From Astrocystis sublimbata (Eukaryota > Ascomycota > Sordariomycetes > Xylariales > Xylariaceae), in the NCBI GenBank assembly GCA_022453515.1, contig JAJNNY010000008.1, forward strand, positions 930,001 to 994,000: a stretch of DNA of 64,000 nt, in the 5' to 3' direction. Both the position numbers and the translations under genes were made by a program. The notes beneath the pieces were generated by a model, which did not search any database, was not told the origin of the DNA, and worked only from the letters and a program-made list of their open reading frames with translations. Shown one piece after another: positions 52,362 through 64,000 of this stretch; position 1 is the stretch's first letter; each line of letters begins with the position of its first letter.

Positions 52362-53879
52362 TCAATCCCGTTGCGATACCGAGACCGTAAAATCCTTCGA
52401 TACCATTATGCCGCCGTTCTGTTGACCTCCGTTCGGTGTGTTGTCAACTAATCCGGTCTCGGATCCACTGCTCGACTCGATGTCTCGATCTATACTCTTC
52501 GTTCTCGAACCTATCGTCCGGTGGGTCTTGTATCGTCTATCAGCCGACACCATTACTTGACGAGTTCCTTGCACCTCTTTCAGTTCGAACGGGTCTGGCA
52601 GAGTCGCCTCGAGCGGTGCGAAGTTACGCTTTTGGGGATCGATACGCCGTCCAAAGCTTGAACCGTATGTGTGCGAATGGGGCCGTCCGCCATGCGGCGT
52701 GGAGTCATCGCGAGTGCTTTTTCCAGGCCATATTCTAGTGAAGTACGAGTACAGCATCGGGAGACTGACGCAGAGGATCGTCAAGTGTGGCTCCAGGAAA
52801 GCCAAGAAGGTGGACGATACGCTGTGGAATGAGAAGTCGTCGTGGTAATTGATGGTGACTATGTAGGCCAGACGGACAACCGACGTCGCAGTGACACTAT
52901 CGTTGACGCAGCCTGTTAGCGACCCTGGTGGTAAGGGCTGTATGATCATGTTCAATCCTTACCTCAAGCCTGCTGCAAAGAGCCATGATAGTCGAATCTT
53001 TTGAGTTTTCTCCATCTTCAGTCTCCAGATAATAGGCAAGGGTACGACCAATACTAGGAGATCCGTGAAGATTGACCAAACACAAACTGCGACGTATAGT
53101 GGTTGCTGTAAAGAGATTGTTAGGAGCGGATGGGGCACAGGATGCGCTCCAGCTAGGCCGGTCGCTGATTGATAAGATGAGGAATTGAGGCGTCCACGTA
53201 CACGATCACCACATGTTTCAAGCCCATCCCATTCCCACATCTTATAAAGTGGATGGCAGAAGAGGAACTGCCATAGGACCAGGCCAACCGTCCCAAGAGC
53301 GACGCCGACTATACACCATTTTGTGATTCTGGCAACGGATTTGCTGCTAAACAGCTTCAAGTAGAAGAACAAGGCGCTTAATTTGCCCAGATTCAGGCTA
53401 ACAATATGAAGAAGCTCAAAGCTGAATAAGATCTAGTGATGCAATGAGTCTCCAGCGAAAGTGTTTCCGTTGCGCAGTGGATGACATACTTTGGGAATCG
53501 AGAATTGGTTTGGCGCAGGCACGGTCGGAGCATGATGTCCTAAACCGCCGAATACCACTTCAATGTTCATGTTAGAATATGCGTTGCTTTCTCTCTATTT
53601 GACATGAGGAAAGGGCCACGCACAGAGTGCAAACAGGATCAATTGCCCGAAAGCGAATATCGAGGCCGCGAAAACCAATGCATCGTCCCAGCCGAGTTTC
53701 AACGCGATGTAGAAGCGTGACAAAACCCGCAGCACGATGGTGGTCAACACGAGGAACGAGATGATGACGCTCGACACAAACAGCCTGAAAGACAGTTCAA
53801 CTGGCTCGACCGTTACATAGGTAGGTCCCGGGGGTGGGCGTGGTAATGGCGACTCGGTGGGTAGAACGGGAGCCGACAT
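52362..53879 (-). CDS. Seven-helix Pth11/rhodopsin-like integral membrane protein
   Basis: Five exons (53879-53624, 53557-53490, 53432-53202, 53105-52963, 52896-52362) give 410 aa; introns are 66, 57, 96 and 66 nt. Seven hydrophobic segments are visible: FVSSVIISFLVL, LVFAASIFAFGQL, LLHIVSLNLGKLSALFF, CIVGVALGTVGLVLW, VAVCVWSIFTDLLVLVV, SWLFAAGLSVTATSVVRL and FLAFLEPHLTILCVSL. Landmark residues are RVLSRFYIALKLGWDDA after helix 1, CHP after helix 4, PLPIIWRLKM after helix 5 and EPHL in helix 7, all typical of fungal rhodopsin-domain (Pth11-type) proteins. There is no N-terminal CFEM domain. The C-terminal 130 residues are a polar cytosolic tail. Members are receptor-like; some act in surface sensing, the ligand here is unknown. 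Confidence 0.88.
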
Positions 53880-56800
53880 TCTCGGCTATCTTATTAAGCG
53901 GCCGGCTTTCCCATCCATCAAATACGCAGCTTCACGTCGGCGCTTGCGCCCCTCCCGAATACATGAACAGAGACAGGCAGGAATGATAATAATATTGTAA
54001 TATTGCAATATTAATAATCACAATGGATGCTTTCTGACGAGAGATTCTTGTCGATGGATGTAAAGGATGCGTACATTGTGCGGTATACCACCACAATTAT
54101 TCAATCTGGGGAACGCTGACTACATACTTAAGGTCTAGTAAGAGCGAACCCCTAGCAGATCTGTCGGCTCCTGCATGGCAGGCCGGCGAGCGCGGGCCTA
54201 TGCAATAAGGTATCATCGCGTCTGGCAGGATTCGCGAGCGGTCCAAGTAGAGTATGGTAAGCCCAGAAGGGTAAGTAAGATCTGATCTCAGACGCCTGGA
54301 AACGGCAAGCGGCAAGCCCTACTACTCGCTCCTGTCTGTACGTTGTGAAGATGACAGCGAGTATCCACTGATTCTTGGACATGCAGACATGTACATGGCT
54401 CGCATGGTACGCTCTTCGGATTCCGGTGGAGATGCGCCCTGACGAGAAGTTCAGCCCCAAACAACTGAACAGATGTTATCATGCCGTCGGTTTACTATGA
54501 AGACGGAGCCTCTGAAGCGCCCTAGGTCGGCCCTAGGAGAAATGCCGGTGCATCGCGCACGTGGGCTGCATCATAGCCTCATAGATTACTGAGTCCTGTA
54601 CGTCGGATGTTCAAGGATACACCATGATCAATAGGTTCAAAACATCCAAGGCATTTACGATCTAGTTTCACCTGATCTAGCCCATCCATCTTCCTGCCTT
54701 CAAGTTGACCTATCACGGATAGGCAGCATAGTTGGAAAATATGATAGCTCGTTAGGAGAGCGAGGAATAGCACAATAAGGGGTTTAGTTATTCATCGAGT
54801 TCATTTGATTTCTTTTTCCCTTCTGATCCGCTCTTCCGGTAGTTAGTGAGGGTTTGAAATGCCGCACGGGAAGATACGAAAAGGGAATGACCTTGAAGGT
54901 TCCCATCATGGCCATCGGCACAAGTGATTGGGTTATTGACACTAGCGCACGAGGCGATCCTTGCCTGTATTTTGGTCATTCGTCACGCTGAAGCAGACAG
55001 AAACTAAGATTCTTGACTGCCGAGGGAGATTATTCACAGCCACACGTCAGGACCACAGAATCGAAGCATCTGGTACAAGTGGAACAGGTTCGACAGGTCT
55101 GACGCAACGCTAAAGTGACAGCCATTGCATAGTAAGTAATGTACTAGAGACCTACTAGTGAAGAAGCAGACATACGCCACCAACGCCGCCACCGCAAGCT
55201 GACTGTTGATGGTAATTGATGCGCCATACCCAATCCAGCAATTAATTGTTCAAGTCTCCTCCAAATCTCCTAGTGTTCAGCTGGCACTCCCATGGTAGTA
55301 TCTGCCTAATGGTTTGTTTTGTCCCTGACCTCTTTGGGCCGGCGAAATGTTTGCATTTGTATGTCAAACCTACCAGAAAACCCCGTCATGGTTCGCGGCG
55401 GCTGGACGACATGGAAACGAGGTCTATTGGCTGTCCCCTTTTCGAGAACCGAGTATGATGTGCAGTGAGCGTAGCCAGTGTCGAGGGGCTCGGCCAGGTG
55501 ATTGGATCGCTAAGTCCGATGAGATTCTGCATCGTTTCAGTTGACGTATTGGAGAAGCACGCGTCGGGCGCCAGCGGAGGGCCTGCCATGCTTGCTTCGT
55601 GTCAGCCAGGATGTGCCCCGACACCCAAACATTGATACATGAAATTTGGATTGATTTGGAAGGCGAGGGAGTTTGTATGGCTACGCAACAAGGTGAACGT
55701 GGGAAGGGAAGGACAGGAGACAGGCGGGACAGGATGCCATTATCTAGATCTACACAGGCACGCATAGTGCTAATACGTTATAGGGAGGTGGCCTTAGTAG
55801 ACTTCCCTGATCATAGCACCCCCCGGCTCACACATTCCTAAAATAGCCGAAGCAAGCTGGGGGGAAATTCCCATCGTCTCTTCTACTGCTACCTCTGGAC
55901 GAAACACAATATATTGCGTGCATTAGAGTACCTGTTCTTTGGGAGCCGTTCTCGGCACTAACAACTCCTTTGTATGATCCGCACGACTTTACAGCCCTGG
56001 CGCAACATAAGCACACCCGAAATGCGTAGTAGGCGAAACGCTGGCAGTGACGCTACCTAACCTCTCAGGGCCTTGTTATCGTACGCTTAAAAGCAATCGC
56101 TGTACAGAGTACTGGATGCATAGACCTTTCTTGGCGGCTTCCAGTTGGCTTCTAGCTAGTTGAGTGCCGGAACAGCACATATGTACCGAGTATTATAGGT
56201 AAGCACGCTATCCGGCTCCGCGATAGGTCCTGAAAATGCAGATAGTGATCGTCTCTCGAACTTATGGCCAATCTGAGCTAACACGTGCTGGGTTTGTATG
56301 TAGATCTCGTGAAGCTGATACGCGCTGACAAGAACCAAAACATTGGCAGCTGTTATTGGCCATTGCTGTTGTTGCAGTTAGTGAAGCATGTTCAGGGTAA
56401 CAAGCCTCTAGTGCTGTCGTTGAAAGAAGGCTGAAAGCGCCAGAGAATACACTATCAATCGGTTGATGTCATTTAGAAGTGGCACGATACTTTTCCCTGA
56501 ATTCGAAGATGCAGCACTTCAAGGTCGAGGTATAATACCTGTGATATAACTGCATCCAGGTGGAAGCTGCCGAAACCAGGTTACCGGTAATCACTAATGA
56601 CGACCAACTTAATGAAGATAAAAAGCTGTTTCGATAACTCAAACAACCGTCATGTAATGATCAAAGCATTAATTGTTGCCTTGATGCTATTAACATGGCG
56701 CTAGCATGCGACCGAGGTATGTCTCCTCCTGAGCGCAACAGGATGAACTGATCGTATTCATGTTGCGATTGAGCTGCACTCGACATGCTGTCTATGATAG

Positions 56801-57252
56801 ATTCTGCTGTGTAACCACACACTACAGAGACAGGACCATGGGAAGTAGTATTTTTATATTTTCTGCCAAGGTAGGCTCAGTAGGCTCCTGTTCAATTGAG
56901 GAATGCTCAAGCTGCCTGTATGGGAAGGAGACTGGAATTATCAGGATCAATCAAGGAACAAAGTAGGCATCTGACTAGGTTAATAGGCAATGATCGGCGC
57001 TAAGGACGGCCATGAACGCTTCCCATGAGCTGTCAAGTCATTCAGGATTTTTCGCATGTTACAAAAATCATCAATCCCACAGCTGCCATGGCAGTATCCA
57101 GGAGATGCTTGCGCCTCAAGGCATGAAGGTCTATTTAAGATACGCAGGCGTCCGCCCAGCTGATGGAATGCGAACCGTCATGCCTGTATTGTCCGGCTGC
57201 CCTCTTTCCTTCTCCTTATTGACCTAAGATTCATTCGTTATCACGAGTCACG
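53880..57252. other. Gene-free region between Pth11-like and subtilase genes
   Basis: About 3.4 kb without a recognisable protein. Short frames near 54150-54480 and 55240-55840 overlap antisense frames and carry no known domain. The edges hold the divergent promoters of the two flanking genes. A TATA-like TATTTAAG lies at 57132. Confidence 0.45.
57132..57139 (+). promoter_or_regulatory. TATA-like element of the subtilase gene
   Basis: TATTTAAG lies about 120 bp upstream of the inferred ATG at 57253. It is a plausible but weak TATA element. Confidence 0.35.
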
Positions 57253-58584
57253 ATGCACTCCAAATCATTCTTTTGCTGGTCTTTATTCACATCCCTTGCC
57301 ACGGCGAGATGGATACCCAAGGAGAATGAAGGGGCATCATTCATACGCGTCGCCGATGAGCATCGAGTCCCCGGCATGTATATTGTCAAGATGAAAGATG
57401 GGTTCTCATCATTCAGCGCAGACGAGACTATGCTTGCCCACGTGGCCGATGCCAAACATACATACAGCTCAACGGGCTTCAAGGGCTTTGCCAAGTCACT
57501 GAATGAAACGTCGATTCAAGCGCTGAGAGCCAATCCCAATGTAAGCAAGCCAGTTCACAACTATTGCTGTAATGTCGGTTCAGTCTGACAAGTAGCCAGG
57601 TCGAGTATGTTCAAGAAGACTCGACGTTCCATCTGTACGATTATTCTGCACAGGAGAACGCACCCTACGGTGTCGCTCGCATATCCCATCGCAACAGGGG
57701 AGATAACACCTATGTTCGCGACGAGTCAGATGGCGAGGGCACCTGCGTGTATGTGATTGATACAGGCATCAAGATCGATCACCCAGACTTCGGCGGGCGA
57801 GCATCGTGGGCCGCGAACTTTGCCGACGACGAAGATATCGACGGCGCCGGGCACGGAACCTTCGTCGCGGGCATCGTGGGATCAAACTCTTACGGTGTGG
57901 CCAAGAAGACGCAATTGCTTGCTGTCAAGGTGTTCAGAAATGATGGCACCACGGACGGCAGCAGCATCATTGCTGCGATCGACTGGGTCGCGCAGGATGC
58001 GCAGACCCGCGATTGTCCGAAAGGTACCGTCGCCAACCTCTCGCTTGGCGGTGGGAAGAACCAAGCTAGCAATGACGCTGTGGCTGCGTTGGTTAATGCC
58101 GGCACCTTCGTTGTTGTGGCCTCGGGTAACGATAATGCCGACGCGGGGGGGTACTCGCCTGCTTCTGAGCTCTCTGCTTGCACCGTCTCCGCGAGCGATG
58201 AGAACGATGCAAAGGCAGAGTACAGCAACTTTGGGTCCGTCGTTGACATCTGGGCGCCGGGCTCGAACATTCAGAGCACATCATATGACGGGACCTCGGT
58301 GAGTTTATAACCTTTGCTTCAGGCTATCTATCAATGAACTTTCATGTTTCAGACATAGAGCACTTGCTGACAAGCCACCCTGAACATAGACCACCGCCTC
58401 GGGAACGTCGGCATCTAGTCCCATTGTTGCAGGCCTCGGTGCTTACCTCCTGGCTCTTGAAGGGGGCCGGGATCCTGTAGCTCTGTGTGACCGTATCAAG
58501 GAGCTATCAACGCAAGGAGTATTGACGAATGTACCCGACGATACTGTCAATGCTCTAGCCTTTAATGGCAACCCGTCGGGATAG
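57253..58584 (+). CDS. Secreted subtilisin-like serine protease (S8, proteinase K type)
   Basis: Three exons (57253-57540, 57600-58298, 58390-58584) encode 393 aa; introns are 59 and 91 nt with donors GTAAGC and GTGAGT. A signal peptide (1-18, [18 protein letters not shown]) is followed by an I9 inhibitor propeptide (about 38-100, [11 protein letters not shown] to the end of exon 1 and VEYVQEDS). The mature enzyme has the triad Asp150 (VIDTG), His181 (GHGTFVAG) and Ser336 (SGTSASSP), with oxyanion Asn273 (ASGND). After the catalytic serine it reads [13 protein letters not shown] instead of the usual MA-S/T-PH, a variation outside the triad. It should act as an extracellular endopeptidase in nutrition or host interaction. 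Standard length for the family; no truncation. Confidence 0.95.
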
Positions 58585-61500
58585 TCCAGTCGGACAGATA
58601 GCCGTGCTACAATGGAATCGGGTGGGATTTGTATAGAGTCTGGCTGTATCAGGCATCGCAGATCGCGGTGATCGGTCAAAGTAAATCAGATTTACAATAA
58701 CGAAGTATACGACAACAAAACTTGAACAAGTGCATAACATCACTGCGAACATTGGCAACCGATAACTACCGCTGAGGTAGAATCACTTGACGGATTCGGT
58801 GAAGGCACTCTAATGATCCTGCGTGTCAGCTGGAGCGCATAACCAATCATTTTCGGTCCCTTTTGCCTACTTCGGTGTTACTGGTTCCTTTCGCTGCTTT
58901 CTCAATGTGGTAGGGCGAGACAGCATGAGATATTATTGCCAAAGTAGGTGGAATAGGACCGCAGCGTTTGCCACGTGTCCACGTGGCTTGTATGCAACGA
59001 TCCGATCCTCTGCATCATAAGTCTGCACGCCACATGCATCAATACCTGTCCCCCTGTGTGCCTGGAGCCAGTCATATGTCAGCTCACAATGCCCCCTTCC
59101 TTCACTTGCTTACCTACCTTTCATCAGAACTTCTACAAGGACCATGGCAACAATAACTACCGACTCGTCGATTGGCACCGACATGGTATGTTAATGAACT
59201 TGATAGTAGGCCATAATTAAGCAGGTAGCGCCATATCGCGCAGTCAGGGGGGATGCTCCAAATCGTAATCAAAAGAAGTCGGCTTTACCACGGAGGATAC
59301 GTTCGATAATGCGTACAGGGGTAATCAATGTCAAAACATCGCATGGTTTAATTCTACTAAACAGATAATTGCACAGGCCAATTACCATGAGCTCATTCGC
59401 GTTCACAACACATTTTCTGTTAGCTTTGCGAAAAAGTTGAAGTAGAATACCAGCCAGCGGCATACTTTGAATTGGAAATAATATCTTGGTACAAGTGATG
59501 TTTGAAACAAGCTGTAGGAGATCTTTATAACGATTGAAATTCTATAAATTGAGAAAGTGAAAAAGTGAAAAGTTGAGGAAAATGAGACATTGGTGCTTCC
59601 TGTAGGGCCACGAGATCATGGCACCTACCCGCGAATGTAGTTGACATTTCTGTAGGAAGTTTGGCAAATGAAAATACGTTCTGTGTTCCGTCGTGATGTA
59701 CTGTCGAATTTCCTCTTCTCGCTGCCATTTTCAGGGGGCAGGCAAGGAAGAGTGCAGTGCTGCTTGCTTCGGGGACAAGGCATTGTTCAAGTCACAAGAC
59801 TAAACAAGAGGAGCATGTCTGGGTGACAAAAGCTTCGGTGATCTGAGTATGCAAGGACATATCGTACAAGCGTAGCAGGGTCGAGGGCCTGAAATCTCAT
59901 CAGTTCATATTCTATGCTGTTTCCAGCAGGTTGATTTCTTTTCACCTTGATGAGCAGGCTAATTTGGTGCCTGCACGTACTCGGAGCGGCAATACTTGCA
60001 CCATCGATGTTGGCAATTGGGGCATTGAACTTGCACGTCTGGAGACCATGGTCCGTCGTCGCAATTGCTCTGAATAATCCAATTAGTGATGACGACTCGG
60101 TTGTCTGAGGGTAAATTGGCCTACGCAATAAATGACTATAGAGTATTGAGTAGGCATTTCTTGTCTGATTTCAGACGCTGTTCTTTGGGCTATCGGTAAG
60201 TGAACTCCTATCAAGTTTCTCGAGGTGAGTTATCCGTAGATGTTGCAATAAACCTCAACAATAGAGAGCGTCAAACTCAGTATTATATACACGTGTAATT
60301 GACACCTTCCAAATGCGCAGTCACATTTCTGAGATCACATATCTCGGTCAAGTCAACCTCGTGAGTTGCAGGATTAGCTGAGAATCGAAAACGAATCATC
60401 GATAGCAGCACCAAATTCCAGAAACCCACAACATTGGCTCGCCTTAATGCCTCAGCAACAACATCAAGTGTGAGTTCTGACATCATGAACTATCAATTTC
60501 CAGTAATGCCCAACTTGCAGACGTCCCACATCGTGAAGCTACCACGAATAACAAGGCTTGTTGGTGATCGATTGGTCGTGTAGCAATATAGTCCTGTCCG
60601 AATAGTTAGGCCACACGTTCCGTTGTCAGGTAAGACGACAGCTACGCAGGATAAGCTGTGGTCTCACAGCAACTAGAGTAGCCATCATTGTCATCTAACA
60701 ATTTCACTTTGCATCGCCATTATGGGTCAGCGTCCGTTTGACTGGATAGGGGTAATGGCAGTGGCATTGCAGATCGTTGGCAAGAAGCACCAAACCCAGT
60801 CATTGGAGCAAAATTCTCGAAGCTTTGTCCACGCGACTGAGAAATGTCAGATTTCGAATTCGGTAAGCTTCCAGAACACTTTTTGCAGTTCCTTAGATCG
60901 GTGGCTTGGCCTCACGTACTGAAGTGCCCGCCCGACTGAATAAAGCCAATTCCCAGACATGAGACTAAGTGAGGCTGTGCTGACGGCCTGTCCCCAGTCA
61001 TCGAGAAATATTCTAGCACTCGGGCATGTGATTGTCGTTTGACGTAGGGAACTTGGAGTTTACTGATAAATTTTCAAACAGTTCAGAATCATTGGGGTTT
61101 ATTGCCGTTTCGACAGTTCATCGCGCGGACGCAACAGCGGAATCGCGCAGTTTCCTCCCCTCATAGCCACCCTGGCACTACAATATCAAACAGGCGCAGT
61201 CTGTACACCGAAATTTGAAATGCCTCTTTTTTCCGGTTGCCACTTGACTTATTGATGACATATTTTGCAGTGCTCTGGAAATAATGTCGGATTTCGAACA
61301 TCGTCTTCCTCTTCACATGCGTCTTCCTGAAACATCACCACTGGCTATCTTGGCAATTGTGCAATTAAGTTGCCGATACGCGGATAGAGTAGGAATCTAG
61401 ACACGATCGATGTTGTTCAAAATTTTGGGCTTCGTTGTCGTGCGGGAAGCCCCCGGTTCGTATGTTCGGTTGCAAATCCCTCTCGCCCCAGTAGGCATTT

Positions 61501-62811
61501 ACTCAGTCAACATGAACTATAAACTCAGCTTCCTCAAATCCCAAGCTGTAATTTACCAGCAATCCAGGATTGACGTGGATATCCTCTTCCTTAGCAATGA
61601 TGCAAAAATAAGTCGGAAACTCCTTAATTACTAACCACAGCTACGTATTGCTACCATGAGTAGATCACGTACAATTTTGACTGTTCTTTCTTGTTGTACA
61701 TGAGTTATTAAAATACTGTAGTAAATTTGACATCAAGACCAAATAACAATAGTTTTCAACGGGATTCAGAATGCCACCTCGTCTGAAATTTGTCGTCTCA
61801 GCGTTGCCGCACCCTGCATTTGATCTTCCCTACGTCCATTTCAGGCGGGAACGTAGTGACAGACAGGACGATCAGGTATCACAAGATTGGCTGCCCGTCT
61901 CAGTCCGAGCTAATCATACCATCGCACGACAGCCCGGTGAATAGCGATGATGATATGCGATTCTGGCTGGCTGGCCAGTCAACAATAAGGTATATCCAGG
62001 CCCGTGACCGTTGAGCATGACGATTAGCGCTAAATACCTAACGGACTCCAAACTCGGACCCAAGTTTCGATCACTAATCATACACTGCAGCAGACCATCC
62101 GAACAGATGAAAGCCAATAATCTTCTTAGCATATCGCGTTGGTCTTTGCCGGCAGTCAGTTTCCCAGGTAAGTAAGTGGCTTAGAGTCGTCGCAGAAGCC
62201 GATGATGTCAGTCAGTTAAGGCAGCACTTCCAAGATCTCACTGCATCAATAAAACGCATAACCGTTGGACCAGACGGCATCATGCATTGCCTAGCGCAAA
62301 CGGAAATGGGTTCCCGGGGAGGCTTACCGAAAATGCACAAATTTCGGTGGATCGTTCGAGATTGCAAGTTCCTTGCTCAGCCCCGAGAGGTATCGTCTGC
62401 AGGTCAAGCTGAAAGGGTGAGGCAATCGGCTGAGGTTTGACAATAGCCCTGAAATATTGACCCTGATGGCGTCATGTCATATATGCAAATAAAATCTGCC
62501 GCGGTGAAAGTCAGTTGTCTCATCCCTTCTGGTACTCATGAGGTCTTTGATGCTCGCTGCGACCAAGTCGTGAAATGTCTCCTTGTCTTCACAAATACTG
62601 TTGCGGCCAGCAGCTGTCTCTCTAACCCTGGGTACATCTCGACTCGGCACTCATGTCATTAATTATCACTTTGGCAACAACGAGAAAGGGAATGTATAAT
62701 GGCTTGTGGTATCATAACAATATGTATTGAACTTTATTATATATGTTCCCCGAACTATAGTTTAGGTTTTGTTCTTCCTCCTGCTGTTGGTTGTTCGCTC
62801 GTGCCCTGTAG
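58585..62811. other. Gene-free region before catalase-peroxidase
   Basis: About 4.2 kb with no confident gene. Two or three minus-strand frames (60283-60486, 59787-60128, 59525-59728) are in the same orientation but cannot be joined by convincing splice sites. The right end is the 3' region of the catalase-peroxidase gene. Confidence 0.4.

Positions 62812-64000
<1,189 letters not shown>

Overview
The window is nuclear DNA from a filamentous ascomycete (Pezizomycotina, most likely Sordariomycetes). The evidence is short introns of about 55-160 nt with GTAAGT/GTACGT-type donors and CTGAC/CTAAC-type branch sites, an AreA/NIT2 nitrogen GATA factor, a Dbf2 kinase, a Pth11-type receptor-like protein and a fungal catalase-peroxidase. 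There are no operons, CRISPR arrays or bacterial signals. I rebuilt exon-intron structures by hand. Every model listed as a full gene keeps an intact reading frame across its splice sites; splice sites are inferred, not confirmed by RNA.

Left part (1-18.9 kb). A PaaK-like AMP-forming ligase (minus) and a protein that looks like a circularly permuted ATP-grasp ligase (plus) are divergent over about 1 kb and may form a small biosynthetic pair. They are followed by phosphopantothenate-cysteine ligase (CAB2 type), a monocarboxylate-type MFS transporter, a Wbp11-domain splicing protein, a Dbf2/SidB NDR kinase and a secreted CFEM-like, probably GPI-anchored protein.

Middle (18.9-47 kb). A 9.3-kb stretch without a recognisable gene, with microsatellites, leads to a 958-aa AreA/NIT2 gene whose zinc finger has an extra cysteine. 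After another 4-kb gene-free stretch come ribosomal protein eS30 (62 codons in six exons, two of them only 11 and 14 nt), a CREG-like split-barrel protein with a run of 17 asparagines, an AT-1 type acetyl-CoA transporter, a CENP-O/Mcm21 kinetochore subunit, a DUF2293 protein and a CCDC97-like protein.

Right part (47-64 kb). A hydroxyquinol/catechol-type intradiol dioxygenase converges on the CCDC97-like gene. Then come a possible small cysteine-rich protein, a seven-helix Pth11/rhodopsin-like protein, a secreted proteinase K-like subtilase and, cut by the window edge, the C-terminal half of a catalase-peroxidase. AT-rich islands near 40.9, 45.8, 49.3-49.9 and 51.3-51.5 kb look like decayed sequence.

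Most genes are unlinked housekeeping or signalling genes. The only local grouping that suggests one pathway is the divergent ligase pair at the left end.
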